This document shows, one piece after another, positions 12,388-25,879 of a stretch of DNA of 64,000 nucleotides. Every line of letters starts with the position of its first letter. The stretch's first letter is position 1. A program made the position numbers and the translations under genes. The DNA lies in contig JAXGGA010003053.1 of NCBI GenBank assembly GCA_038373865.1, positions 45,711 through 109,710 of the forward strand, read 5' to 3'. This DNA comes from Uloborus plumipes. Taxonomy: Eukaryota > Arthropoda > Arachnida > Araneae > Uloboridae. The notes beneath the pieces were generated by a model that saw only the letters and a list, made by a program, of their open reading frames with translations, was not told the DNA's origin and did not search any database.

Positions 12388-15300
12388 AGTTTGAAAAGAA
12401 AACAAAAGCTAAGAACATACTAGCTCTTACTATACAGAAAAGTAAAACAACAAATTGATATTACAAAGTATGATTTTCTTTTATTTTATTACAATCAGAA
12501 TGATTACTACATTTCTCGTCGTTTACTTTTCGAAGTTCCATTAATTTTTAAAATAAATTTATGTTTATGGTTGGTTAATTAAAAGATCGTTTTAACTAGT
12601 TCTAATCCGATCTATGGAGTCTTTTAATTTAACTTTCTATGTATAGAAGCATTGGTTAGACCTACTTATTGCCTGCTTTGTTATTAGTATATTTCGCGCT
12701 TACCAGTAAAAGTGAGTTGCAGGTTTGTTTTAAACTGGTTTAACTGGAAAAAAGCTGGTTTTTAAGCTGGAATGATTGCTAAACTATGCATGAAATTAAA
12801 ACACATCTCGAATTTGATTTGTTAAATTCAATTTTAAATTAAATGTATGCATTAAATGATTAACGCAGAAGAGGAAAGACACAGAATAATCATTTTAAGC
12901 GATTGGGACTCCAAGTTTCTTTTACCGTCCGTTGGAAAAATATAGGAGTAATATTTAGCATTCTATTGTTGTATTCGGATGCACGGGGAATTAATTGTAT
13001 AGCATTATAATTAGCGTGATCTATATAGCTACAAAATATTTTCATGCTTTAATAAAGTATTTAATCTACAACGAATAACAATGAGTTTCGCTAAATCATA
13101 AAATAATCCGAGAAACCCAAAAAATGAAGCATTTTTTATAACAAAGTTATCAACCCAAATCTACTTAAAATCAGGGTATGGGAACACTGTAAACATATTT
13201 CTCACATCCAGTATATTTTCATAGAAATATTCAGATACAGCTTTGAGACTTCCAAAGGCATGTATCTTTAGGTGATTCTTTGTAAGTGAGGATTCATTTA
13301 TTTAGTACTTTAAGTACGAACTCTTAAAATTAATTTTTAAAAGTAATAGCTTTATAACTCGAGTTGAAACATGTGCAGTGGCAGTGGAAAAACTTCGTCA
13401 CACCGAGTCAACCTCTAAAAGGAATAAAACAATAAAAATAAATTAGCATGTGTGGTTCCTGAAACTTTTTCTTTCTCCTACACTTAAAGTAACAGGTTGC
13501 ACACGGCAAGTTTTAGGGCGAAGCGTTTGAAACTCCATATGGCACCATTGAAGGTGCCTGGGGCACCCTATGGTTGCCTCATGGAACTTCCAAGGCTGCC
13601 TTATGGAGTGAAATGGCACCCTTCAAAGGGGCGCTGCTGGTGGTACAACGTTTCTCACCATCAAAGTGCAACACGCAGTTTTAATGATGTAGTTCTTATA
13701 ATTTTAGTTAAACTGTATCTATAAATCTGTGCGTGTGCATTAACTAATATAATTAAATATTTTTGCAGACAATAAGTACAGAACAGGGTAACTAATACGT
13801 ACAAATAAGTACTTTTGTACCGAATTTTCTCAGTAGCTAATCTATTAAACACAGGAGTCTCACAAACTGAAACTGTTTATACTTTAACGATAGCTATATG
13901 GAAGAAATTACTTTTCTCCCCCTTATGTTAATTTTTTTTTTCGGGGGGGGGGGTATTTTCTTCAATTTAAAGCACCAAAATCAAGAAAATTTATTAAAAA
14001 GTGCATGTAAAATGAAGCGAAACCATGCACTTTCTTATCTTTTTCTTCTTCGCTTAGTCCCCTAAACTCATTAGTATTCTCCTCCAGTTATCGAGTTAAA
14101 TTCAATTCTAGGTAAGCCTGAAACAATACCTCTCTGAATGCAACGATTTATGTCGAAATGGCAGCTCTCAGTCTGACTGACGACTACTGGTCATCATTTG
14201 GGGATAATCCCTTAATAAAGCGGCCGGAGAGCGCCAATCCTTAATGACATAGAGGCCTGTCTTGTGAGGGTGAAAAAGCGGTCTTCCAGATTAGGGGTTG
14301 GCCTAGGGTAGGCGGCCTCGCCATTCATCACGAAGCCGATCACAGCCTGCCAAGGTCCACTATCAGTCACTTTTTTTCCTGAAAGGTACCCGCAAATTTG
14401 ATGGCGGGCTGAAGTCGTTTGGTTCTCTTTTTACACGCAGATGATTTTGATGGCTTTGAGGGGACCGTCCTCTGTAAAGTTTCCTTCTTCGCAGTTTCAG
14501 CAGCCGTGCGGTGAAGAATAATTTACATACGTTGCTTTTTTGAATGACATAAAGAAACTGCATAGTTAACCCTTTGATATGCAGCTAAAAAATACTTTCA
14601 GACCAATACCATTTATTTTATATTGAAAATGGAGGCTGGCTAATATCCCTCTCACAGAAAATGAAGGTATTGCAAATATTTCAATTTGTGAAATCTTTTT
14701 CAAACTAATATGGGTATTATTTATTGATCATAGTTCACGTGTTTAATGAGCAGTATAGTTTGATAAGATAAGAAATAAAGTTCCATTTTTCACTTTTTTT
14801 TCTTTCAAAATCATGCATGATTTCTAAAAAAAAAAAAAAATATTTCCAATAAATTTTCCATTAATTGGAAGGAGAAAGTTAATCAAACAGAGAAAAAAGC
14901 TACTTGGATAACCAAAATTAAAAAATTAAAAAAATAGTCATTCATATGAGTTTTCAAACAGCAAATTTCTTTTAAAACTCGTTTAAAATGATTATTTACA
15001 TTATAAATTGGAGTTAATGAGAAATGTTCAATATTCAAAATTGTTAATTCTTATTTCGTATATTTATTGATATTTTATATTCGCATTACTCAAGTATTTT
15101 CTAAAATTTGTAATTTTAAAAACTCGAAATGAATTACCAAGAACTTTTTTCCTTAACAAGGTTTTATGTTTGATTTTAATTACAACCATGATTTTAATTA
15201 TTTTCTCAGCTATCATTCACGTGTTTTGTTTTAAAACTTAATATTTTTAAAAAACTAAATTTCATACTTTTATATTTATGAACTTTTTGTCATAAATATG

Positions 15301-17165
15301 TATTAAAATATTTATCTGGAGCAAGGTAAGGAAGGAGGAAAAAAAATCGCTTATTAACTCACCTTTCAGAGTTTAACACTTTTTTGAACTCAATTTTGAT
15401 TTTTCTCTCTAAAAATAAAATAATCTGATTTTTATATTTTCCCAAGTTACCTCGCAGTTTCGTACGGTACTCCTCCAAATTTTCTAAACAGATTTTGCTT
15501 TTATGTTTTTATGTGCTTAGTTAATTGTAATCGTCCTGAATTTGACATTATTCCGCTAATTTTCGGTCAAAATTGCCTTTAAACTTGAGGTTGTTTTTCG
15601 TGCTTAGCATATTCTAACATGAGGTCCATAGATTTGGCTAGAAATCGACTAATTATTACTAAGTGAATATTATTTTTAGAAGAGTATTTCTGCAACCAAA
15701 TTTAGCTAAAAGTTGTCAAATATCACCAAGCTAGGACAATTTAGCAATACATGTAGTAATAAATGGAACCTAATTTTGATAGCTTTTTGACATTATTTCT
15801 ATTTCTTCTTATTTTTTTTTTCGGGCATTTCTATTTTTAAACATAGTAATAGAAATGCATTTATGCATTTATTTCACTGCATTGTTATTTTAAAAACAAT
15901 ATTTATGCATTTTTCTTTAAATGTACATTAGTTTTTAAGCGCAACACGAAAATTTTAAATACATCATTAAATAATGCAACAAAATTAAGTGGTTCTGTTT
16001 TGCGTTTAATTAAATGAAGCCAGAGTGCATGAAATGCATTAAATATTTTAAATATTTCAGTAACATATATGTAATATGGGGGCTTGTTGGGTCTTCACTG
16101 AAATATAAAAGAAGAATAATAAAAAGATTTTGTTCAAACTTTCCCACACTTTACTTCAACCAACAAACGTTTAAAAATAGTTCATTTTCCTACCTTTATA
16201 ATGAAATATTTCTATTGCACATTTTAACACATGAAGTCTTTCAATGACAGCTAACTTGGCCACCCCCTTTATATAGAGATGATATCTCATAAACTCAAAT
16301 CATTTACTTTAAGTTGAAATGCCGAGCTGCATCATTTAGCTGAGAACTTTTTCTTCTGGAGACTTATTATTCAACCACATCCCTTTAACAATGATTCATT
16401 AGACTTAGTTTCTTTCCAGCTGATACCTCTTTTCTTTAACGCCCCCAAAATACCAAAACATAGCTGCAGACCAATTGAAGTTGGAAAACTTATCCGCCTT
16501 TGTTCTCTAAATGATGTTTAATTTTCAGAAAAATTAAAAATGAGACAAACTGTATTTGTTTGTCTAAAACACCGTTTCTCTGGCCCGTTCCCATTCACAT
16601 CCTTAATAATCAGCAAAAATAAATTACTTTCGCAAGGTTGATGAATTTTTATATGTACTTAGCGAAACAAAAACAGACTGAATGTAATTAATTATTGGTT
16701 TCTCCATCGCTTTGAATAATTATCCAGAAATCCGCAACAAAAATCAATCTTTTTAGTTTCTGCAAGTGAAAACGGCCATTAATCCTTAGAAATGATTAGT
16801 CGTTAAAGTTGGCAGAGCTATTAATTTTAAACTTTTATCTTATGATAAAGAAGTTTTCTATTTATTAGTCCGTGAAAGAAATGAACATGTCCTAATTAGA
16901 AAATGTCAGGGAGAAAATTTTATTCAGGACTAGATTTTTTTATACTCAATTAACCACAGTTTATATTAAAACAGTAGTTTTTATACATTATTTAATTTAA
17001 ATTCATTTTGGTTTTTCGCATAAGGGAATAATTCTCTAGAAAGGTACAATTACTTGTCACAGGCTCATAACAGCCTCAGAAAGTCTTTCATTTCTTGTAC
17101 TATTCTTATTATATATTTTTCTCTGCCAAAGAAAGTGCAGAAATTCAATGGTACTGAATAATATT
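12388..17165. other. Mostly unrecognised AT-rich DNA
   Basis: No protein or RNA gene was recognised. Notable spots: a GC-richer stretch at about 13500-13660 with repeated GGCACC/GGTGCC motifs; a CpG-richer block at about 14140-14560; a G11 run near 13934-13944; and a diverged dispersed repeat at about 15214-15470, listed separately. Confidence 0.5.
15214..15470 (+). repeat. Dispersed repeat shared with 24464-24670
   Basis: Patches such as GTTTTAAAACTTAATATTTT, AGGAGGAAAAAAA, AACACTTTT, GAACTCAATTTT and ATAATCTGATTTTTATAT recur in the same order at about 24464-24670, with substitutions and gaps. This is an old dispersed repeat with no coding content. Boundaries are approximate and the class is unknown. 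Confidence 0.5.
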
Positions 17166-17273
17166 CCCAAGTAGCACGATTCGTTTTTTAAACGTTGTAA
17201 AACGGTTATTAACGTTGTGACAACCGATTTAAAACGTTAATAAAACGTTAAAAGGTTATTTGTGCTGCCTAGG
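17166..17273. mobile_element. Very short inverted-repeat element
   Basis: The ends CCCAAGTAGCACGAT and, reversed, CCTAGGCAGCACAAAT match at most positions over 14-16 bases. The interior is built from repeated AACGTT motifs in both orientations. This suggests a ~108-bp foldback miniature element. No clear target duplication is seen. Confidence 0.4.
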
Positions 17274-20200
17274 TTGATTTATGTGGAGACTTACTATAAA
17301 TACTAAAATGTCATAACCTGATTAGTGTTCCATTTTTAATAATCAACTTAGACAGCAAAAAAACCTAAAATGTGCGGTTAAAATTGGATTGTACCATGCT
17401 GCAAGTATTGTAATGAGAAATTAAGTTTCATCTTTGATTGATTGCATACATAAATATGTTTCTGGCATAGTTAAAACTTGTCCTCAACATTTTGCGTCAT
17501 CACCATCCAACTCCTTTTTACGAGCTTAGTAGTAGTAAGTTTTAGAAGCAGCTATCAAATGTCTATGCTTCCTGAATAAGAGTATTTAACTTCAAATTAA
17601 ATAGAAAAAAAATTAGGCTGTCATTACAGTCTTTACTCATAATGAGTTAGTTACTTTTAATATTATTGCGCAATTTTGTTCTTTTTGTGCTTATATTAAC
17701 TGAACTTTTGTTCAAAACATGTAACATTTCAACGAAGATAGCCATTATTTATGTCTTGTCTGGTGAAATAAGTTAAAATACTATTGAGATCTATGTCATT
17801 ACCATACAGAGGAAAATTGATAAACTATGGATGTTGTATTAGGTTAGTTAAATTAAAGCTCATTAGAAAAATTTGTTGATGATTATTAAAAAAAAGAGTT
17901 CAATACTTTAGAATCTTTACCGTTTTTATTTTGAAATTATTTAAAGTGCAACTAATTTTGGGTAAATTTTTGTAAATGTACTTTTTGTGATTTACACGAT
18001 ATCTATGAATACACGATTTAACTTATTAATAATGGGCATTAATAATAGTGTAAATAAAATAATGATAAGAATGTCGGTAGTGTCGATAATGATGACGGTA
18101 ATTGGTTGTACTTTTCGAAATTATACCGTTGATTTTATAATATGCATGTTAACAAAACGTGTTTATGAAAGTTGATACAAATTTTGAATTTGAATCTGAT
18201 ATCCATTTTGTTTCATAAATATTAAAACTTTTGGGACATAAATTTATAAATCCACTATTTCTTGTCTTACTTTAGAATTTCATAAAATAAAAGAATATTC
18301 AAATGTGATATTCCTTCTTTATTCTTTTTCCCCCATTTTCCACCGTCAAATCTGTATTTAAAATTCAAAGCGTGAAAATGTGTGTGACAAAGTTTGGGAG
18401 ATTCACTTATGATGTACGAAATAAGCTGAAACAGGTTGGTCATTCATGGCACAGTTCTAATATCTGTTAATCGTACACGTCTGGAAGAAAAGTTAGATCT
18501 ACCACTATCTGACCAGAGTGATCTAAGAATACTAACAGCTGTTTGTGTTCTTGATCACTGTTAACGTATATAGCCAAATAGATATGAAGTTATAGGGCAG
18601 CCCAAGAACTCCCTGCAGCTAATTGCTGTAAAAGAACATTCTTTTCGTTTTTGAAATTGTGGTCAACCAACATCTTTTACCTACTATAAAGTAAGAATAG
18701 ATTTAAGTGACTTGAGTTCAGTTATATATTCCCCTTAAAATTTACCTCCACAAACGCTTTATGTACATCATACTATTTTTTTTCAGCAAAGAATAAACTG
18801 GTTCTTGTATGTTTTAAAATTCAAATAAAAAGTTTCCTCAAAAATAACAATCACAATTTCCATGCATTCTACTTCTTCTCCAAAAATCGATAAATTGGGG
18901 CATAATAATACACGGTAAATAAATAAAAACCGGTATGTTCAAAGTAAGCTCTATAAAATCCGTCATTGAAAATTATTCCACATTGATATCATAACAAACC
19001 AGTTCCTTTTTCTGCAAAACTACAGGTTTCGTCTCCTTTGGCTCCTTGGCGCGGGTAATTACTGGCAATCAGAACCCCTTTTGAGGCAACCTCTTAATGC
19101 TTGGTTGTTGCAAATGACACCTTGGGTAATGGTTACGGCACGAGGAAGGACAACACGAGGTGGGCGTGACTGTTGTAGACCTGTGGTTACACTCAGTCTG
19201 TTGCCGGCGTGTATTTTTACCGCTAGCCTCGTGAACATTAGTGGGCAATTTAAAGCTGTTGAATAAAGAGGAAAACAGCGCCAACAGTTTTTTATTCACC
19301 AACAATTGCCGTCACACCTGACTTACTTATCAGACACAAATGGTGATCTGCAATTAAGGGGCGGAGTACAGCGGCTGTCTTCTACCCCATAAGCAGATCA
19401 TAATGTTTACTTACTGCTTCAGTTGTTATCTGTACAGGAAAACTATGGATTCAGGTATAGTATTACATGGTAAAAGAGGGTAAGGGAATTTTTTCTACGA
19501 AGCTCAGTTGTTATTGCAAATAACATGGCTTGAGATGTTCATTATAAGCATTAGAAATCATTTTGAGAATCAACCCGGCTTTTACTGCAAGCAAAAATGA
19601 GTAATGCTTTTCAAGCACTAATGAGCAAAAATTTGATGTGCATTGTTGACAGGAATATCTCAAAGGTGTAGTTGAAATGGATTTTTTTTTTCAAACTTTT
19701 GTTAAGGATTCAAAGTAGATTTTTTTTCTTATCAAATTAAAGAAGAGGTAAATTGTACATTGAAAACTATTTTAATAGAAGAGAATTTAGCTACACCATA
19801 AAACTGTAAGAGAAAAAATCAACCTTTGAAAACTTATGGAAAAATATACAGTGCAGAAGTTGTTTTTTCTTTTGTTATCAAATTAAAGGAGGGGTAAATT
19901 AATGCAATGTTAGAAAAGTTGCAAACATGATAAAACTGTGAGAAGCAAAAGAAATCTAGTCAAATCAATGATAAAAATGATCCTCCAAGTAAGAAATGAG
20001 GTTTTAGATCTGCATAAAGCAAACACAACAAACCACACCTCTCTTCTGCTAGCATTTCTTGAAAGCTATTTTTAAAGCTGTCGTTGGCAAGAGTTAAAAT
20101 ACAGAAAGCCTGGAAAAGTGATACTGTAGCAAACAGCAGCTTGTCAAACGAAAGCGAAATTTGCTGGAAAACTCGTCTCGTCTTGCCACTGGTGCGAAGA

Positions 20201-22162
20201 TATCTAGCGTTTCCTCACCATTTCGAATGAAAGTCATGTCAACGGAACGTCAGGCAGCGTGCCGACAACGTTGGCTCCCGTTGTAAGATGGAACACGCCT
20301 AATGATTAAACGCTTCGGAAGACAGAATGGAAAACGAACATGAGAAAAAAAAAAAAATACAGACTCGACATTTCTCTTGCCGTGCCATCTTCTATTTTTA
20401 GGATGGAACTGCAGATGGGGATCTTAATTGCGACATTATGGTGATGATACCAACTTCATGAAAATAGAAGGTATGAATTACAAATGCCTTTCGAGTTATT
20501 TGTGCTGCTGAGCTGCCGTACACATTCCTGGTAACTATTCGACAGCATTTGTGCTGAGGAGCATTATTAGGTTTATGTATTTCATGAGATTTTCCAGTAC
20601 GAAGTACAACAACTATGTGTATGCAACTTAGGATCTTTAAAGTACACTGTAATCGAACGAATTTCAACGAATTTTGTTTTTTAAAAAGTGAAAGAATTTC
20701 ATTTTCAAGTTCAACCAAGGCAATGCATTCATAAAGCTAATGAAGTTCTTACAAGGGAGAACTGAAAATTAAACACCTCCAGAACGATTGACTGAAAGCC
20801 ATTATTGCCTATAATATGCTAATATGCATTCATGATTTATGAACAAACCCCAGAATTAATTTAAGGTTGCGTTACTAGCTACTTCCACTCCGTGACACTA
20901 TTTATTAATGCACAGTGATTTACTAACCGACCCTCAATTTATTGAATTGTTCAATCAGTCAAAACAGCAAGGTTACCTTGTTTTCTGAGAAAGAATCATG
21001 CTCTTTTACCTTCCTTTCTTGTGTCTCCTTGCTACTGCGTAAAGCAATTTTGTTCAAATTATTTCAAAAACCGAGATAAAATATTTTTGTATTTGTTACA
21101 AAACACCGTATGGCTGGGATTGAATCAAAGAATACGACATAATATTTTTACGACAGATTGATTGTTATTGGAAATGTTTCGATACAGTTCTGGGAGTTCA
21201 TGACAGCATTCCAATTTTAAAATGTGCATAAAATATTAAAAGATGAATTGCGACTTAATGCTGTGAAGATAACATTATTTTATCTCAAGAAATACTATTT
21301 ACAGCAATTTAATCCGCATTAAGTAAATATTAAAAGTTTATTTGTTTCATAGGTTAATTAAAATAACTGAAAAGAGTAACTTATTTTTCGTTTCTCATTT
21401 TTTAATATAAATTATCTTTATTCAGGCTGACGTTGAATCTGTAGCCTAGTCAAAACGTTTTAGCAAGCAAAAAAATAAAATCAATTCGTGACATATCTGC
21501 TTACAGAAAAAGAGAAATTTATTATCTAAAAAGTTTGAAATTTTTCTTTATTTTTTGAATTAAAAATTGTTTTCTTTCACGTCCTCCTTCCGTAATTATT
21601 TACTTGGGTTTGAATTATTAGATCACTATCCCTCTTCTAAAAGGAATTTTACCAAGGCTAAGAAACTTTGCAAAAAAATATTTCATATGGCATCACAACC
21701 AATTAAGTTAGTTCAGAAATAAGATTTATTTTATGAAAGAATGCCGATAAAGATATTTCATTTCATTCTTGGAGGCAGTAGAACACCCCTTCCACCGAAA
21801 GGCATATTTTTGGCAGAAAAAAAAGCTAAAGCAGGAACCCCCTTTAGCAACTGAAAGTAATACTTTCAATTTTCTTTGAGACGCGATCTTCTCATATGAC
21901 GAAAGAGTTGTCAGAGTCGCAACCTTCGACGTCATCTTCGTCATTAATTTCTGCGCTGACAATTCTGCGCGGCGGGTTATTTGAGACGGAATCATTACTG
22001 AATTACATACCGCTTATAGCCGGGGGTTGAATAAAAATAAAACAGTTTGAGAAAAGTATTTCGAATGCAGAAAACCGATGGGTGATTTTAAATATATAAC
22101 AGCTCGTATTTTTATGAGTTAAAAAGCTATATGATTGACAAAAAAATGATTTTAAAGTTCAA
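17274..22162. other. Mostly unrecognised AT-rich DNA
   Basis: No recognisable gene. A CpG-richer block lies at about 19020-19400 and another at about 20230-20300. A two-copy degenerate repeat at about 19715-19940 is listed separately. Confidence 0.5.
19715..19940 (+). repeat. Two-copy degenerate direct repeat, ~150-bp spacing
   Basis: The motif CTTATCAAATTAAAGAAGAG GTAAATT near 19727 recurs as GTTATCAAATTAAAGGAGGG GTAAATT near 19873. Both are followed by an ATAAAACTGTAAGAG / ATAAAACTGTGAGAAG motif. This looks like an old local duplication. Confidence 0.4.
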
Positions 22163-23650
22163 CCTATTAATGCCTAGCGTCCGTTTTTATGGACGGACCA
22201 AAAAGTGTCTGAAATTTCCAAAAATGAGCATTTCAACCAAATAATAGTGTTCAATTCTTACTTTGGTATTGTTTCAATTCATTATTAACAAATTGCAGCA
22301 CATAACCATTGTAAAATGTGTTCTGTAGCCGTTTTAATATGATCTTTATCAAGAATCAAGGCCGTAGCCAGCGGGGGGGGTCAGGGGGTCAGAACCCCCC
22401 CCGAAATTTTAAAACCTCAAAAATTTTTAAAAAGTATTCAACTAAAAAAAAAAAAAAGAAGATTTCAAGGTTTGATGGTCAGAGCCCCCCCCCCTCTCAA
22501 AGTTGTGACGGGTCTGAGGTTTTTGATGATCCAAAGAAAAATTAGAATAATAAAAAAAAATCATTTGAATAAACTTGAATAGTTCTGCTCACCATTTCGC
22601 CAAAGGAGTTTTTCGTGGATTAAACTTCCAAAAAAAAAGAACAAAGCTTTGAAATTCTTTAATTATTTTTTCTTCAATTTTTCAAACATGATGTCGTCAT
22701 AAATTCTGATATCGAGGGCGTATTTAAAGGGGGCGAGGGGGAACGGCCCCTCCCCCCGAAATTGAGAAAGATTTTTTCAAAAGTAGGTGTTCGGTTCGGG
22801 TTTGCTCAAAAGAAAAAAACCTTAAGAAAAAAACCCACTCTCTTGTTTTCAAAGGTGTATATAAGGGAAGGCCCCAGAGGGTCTTTCCCTCCTATACCTC
22901 TCCCCCCCCCAAAAAAAAATCGGATTTTTTTTTTTTTTTTAAATAAAGGTAGTTATTATTCGGTTTTAGTTTACTCTAAAATTATTTACATACTTTTAGC
23001 TTGAAATGCATAAATAAATACAGTCAACTCTCACTTATGCGCCTGCCCTAGGGACCAACAGAAAAAGGCGCATAAGTGAGAGAGACGTTTCAGTGAACAA
23101 GCCTATTTAAAGGACTAAAACTCAACATAGGTTCCAATGAGAGAGTGAAAAAGAATGTTTCTATAGAAAAGGGACATATTACTACAGTTTTGCAATTACT
23201 GTAACGTAACTATAATGTTAAGAGAAAACAAGTTGTAGCATACCTAATTACAAACTGCTCCCTTTAAAACGATGCATAATAGATAATTGTCCCTCTCCGA
23301 ACTCTAGTTCATGCGGAAAAAAATGCATTCCGTGAGCAATAAAGGCGACAGATTAAAGAGGAAAGTAAAGAAAAATGCTTATTTTTTAAAGAAAATAAAT
23401 ACATTTTCACACATTTTAGGGTAACTTCGGCGCATAAGTGAAATAGTACCAGGGGACCGAGCCCGCTCGGTTAAAAAAAAAAGAGATTTGTTAACTCGTG
23501 TTTTTTTCTAAAATGCGAAGTACTTATTTAGATAAACTTGAAAAGCATTTTTAAGCCTTTGGTTGCAATTATGCTTTTAAAACAGCCGTAATTTGTTTTA
23601 AAAAACACAACCTTATTTAATCCATGCTCACCGTAAAATCACACCCAATT

Positions 23651-24053
23651 TCATTTCATTTGGCGCCTAAAGCGCGGGAGGGGTTGATGAGAATGGATGC
23701 AGAGTCCATGTTCTCCAGTACGCATTTGGTTCCAGTTGGTTTTGACTTTCACTTGACTTCACACTCCAAGGTTCCCCCGTACATACCACAACTCGTAGTT
23801 TAACCGGGATGGGGCCTTGAAGAGCGCTCTGTTCATTTTTGAACCAGGCCCAAGGGCCGAGCAAACCCTTGGCCCAGCATCCCCCAGAGGTATCGTTTCA
23901 CTTGGAGGATTTTATGACCACGAACATTTTAACGTCCCCCAGCCACCATTAATGAAGACGGTGGATCTTTGATCGGCTGGGCTTCCTCTATATGATCGGA
24001 CCGGGACCCTCTGGTTACGAGTCCGACGACTTACCGATCGGACTACCGCGGCC
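23651..24053 (-). mobile_element. tRNA-derived SINE with 11-bp target duplication
   Basis: On the minus strand the element starts with a tRNA-like head: an A-box-like TAGTCCGATCGG and a B-box-like GGTCCGATC about 45 bases downstream. About 330 bp of unrelated body follow, ending in an ATGAAATGAAA tail. The 11-mer CACACCCAATT lies directly on both sides (23640-23650 and 24054-24064). This is a complete retroposed SINE. It would be made by RNA polymerase III and copied by a LINE reverse transcriptase supplied in trans; no such LINE is in the window. Confidence 0.8.
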
Positions 24054-24084
24054 CACACCCAATTCTAACTTTCTTTTGATCGAT

Positions 24085-24459
24085 CTCTTTTAAATTTCAA
24101 AAACAATAAAATTCTAACGTGTTGCCAAAACTCGTTTGCCAAATACCATAAAAATTTAAATTTACGCTGATGTGATTAAATATGAAATCCATTGTTATAA
24201 TAAAACGTGGTTGCTATGAAACAGTAACAATAAGAGTAATCATAAAGAAAATGGCGAAAGAAAGCTCGTCAAACTTCTAATGAAGGCACAAAAAACGGGG
24301 TTTTTTGTGAAAACTTGCGTTTTTACAGAATAAACGCCGATGTAGATGAACTCAAAAACCAAAACTTTATCTAAGTACAAAATTTTATCAAAATCGTTAG
24401 AGCCGTTTTCGAGATCCGAAATATATATATACAAGAATTGCTCGTCTAAAGATATTAGA
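24085..24459 (-). mobile_element. Helitron-type 5' fragment A
   Basis: On the minus strand it begins TCTAATATCTTTAGACGAGC, a typical arthropod Helitron 5' terminus, followed by an AT microsatellite and the CTCGAAAACGGCTC motif. Fragment B (24765-25120) is a diverged direct repeat of it. No CTAG-type 3' end with a hairpin was found, so it is incomplete. Confidence 0.65.
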
Positions 24460-24463
24460 TAGA

Positions 24464-24670
24464 TGTAATTTTGTTTTGAAACTTAATATTTTAAGAAAAT
24501 TGAGTTTCGTATTTATTGATTTTTTACCTGAAATATCTTACTAAACACTCTTGAGGAGGAAAAAAAGTGTTTGAAAACTAACTGTAACACTTTTATACTC
24601 AATTTTTAAATCGTACTTGAAAAGTAAAATAATCCGATTTTTATATCGTGTAAGTTACCATAAAATTGAA
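24464..24670 (+). repeat. Dispersed repeat between the two Helitron fragments
   Basis: This is a diverged copy of the sequence at 15214-15470, sharing ordered blocks such as GAAACTTAATATTTT, AACACTTTTATACTCAATTTT-like and AATAATCCGATTTTTATAT-like. It separates the two Helitron fragments and has no coding content. Confidence 0.5.
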
Positions 24671-24764
24671 TAAATGTCGCTGGACAATCACCACTGCTTT
24701 TATCCCATGGCTTTTGAATAAATGAAACAGCCTGTATAAGACACTATCTAGTGAAGCCTTGCTT

Positions 24765-25120
24765 TAACATTTCAAAAAACAATAACAAATTAACGTTGCC
24801 AATACCATAAAATTTAAACTTGCGCTGATGTGATTAACTATGAAATCCATTGTTAAATTAAAACGTGGTTGCTATGAAACAGTAACAATTGATAATAATC
24901 ATAAAGAAAATGGCGATAAAGAAATCATCTCAAACTTACTTAATGAAGGCACAAAAAACGGGGTTTTTTGTGAAAACTGGTGTTTTTACAGAAAAAACGC
25001 CGACGTAGATGAACTCAAAAACCAAAACTCCATCTAAATACCAAGTTTTATCGAAGGAGCCGTTTTTGAGATCCGAAATATATATATATATACAAGAATT
25101 GCTCGTTTAAAGATATTAGA
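24765..25120 (-). mobile_element. Helitron-type 5' fragment B
   Basis: This is a direct repeat of fragment A, with the same TCTAATATCTTTAAACGAGC start on the minus strand, the same AT run and the same interior order. The pair could be two insertions or one segmental duplication of about 660 bp. No 3' end was found. Confidence 0.65.
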
Positions 25121-25879
25121 TTTATTTTTAGAGAGACGCATAAACGAACGATACTATCATTATTTTGCTATGGAATGTGCTGGGACTATTCAAAATCGTC
25201 GTATAAGTGAAAAAGGCACATAAATGAGGCGGCGTATAAGTGAGAGTTCACTGTAAATAATTATTGCTAATAATAATTCGTTAGCTGGCACCAGGCAGTG
25301 GTGCAACCCAAGAGGGTCAGGGAGCCCTTGCGCTTTACTCAAGAGAAAAAAGAATGTGTCTTGGGAAAATGAAGATATTTCAATTAGAAAACGCACAGAA
25401 AAAATCCTAATCATTTTGAATAGAAATCTTTAAATGAAAAAATATTTAGCACATGTAGATTATTAGTCAGCAAATTACGTTTCTCTCTTTCTTCTCATTC
25501 CCCCTTTTTTTCTAGTCAGTCAGGAAATAAGAGTCTTTAAAATAATGCTACACTCAATAAATTTAAAATAAAGTGTAATCATTCCTCCCCGGCAAGAAAT
25601 TTAAAATAAAGTGCAATCATTTTCGGTTTTTGTTTTTGCACAAATAATTTCCGAACTTTCAGCTGAACAAAACAAAAAATCGAAAAGAGGTAGAAGTCCA
25701 AGCCGGCCGAGCTAGAAGGGGCACGTAATTTTCAATCTCTATACCAGTGGTGAAATTAAAGAATAGAGTGCCTTCTCAGTGTGGGTTTAGGGTAGGAAGT
25801 CGAGGCCCGTATATCCGCCAAGCATGAATTCAAAGAAGGCTCATGACCCCCCCCCCCTTAAAGAGTCCAATGATATCTT

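Larger units (their letters stand above)
23021..25253. mobile_element. Pogo/Tigger-like non-autonomous element, nested in hAT element 2
   Basis: The ends CAGTCAACTCTCACTTATG and, reversed, CAGTGAACTCTCACTTATA match over about 23 bases and are flanked by TA (23019-20 and 25254-55). Extra copies of GGCGCATAAGTGA lie just inside the left end (near 23066) and at 23429, and related motifs lie near the right end. CAGT termini with a TA target suggest the pogo group of Tc1/mariner. No transposase survives; the interior is occupied by a SINE and two Helitron fragments. Confidence 0.7.

Noticed and set aside
25285..25330. CAGTGGTGCA resembling another hAT terminus
   Set aside because: No matching inverted end or 8-bp duplication was found within reach.
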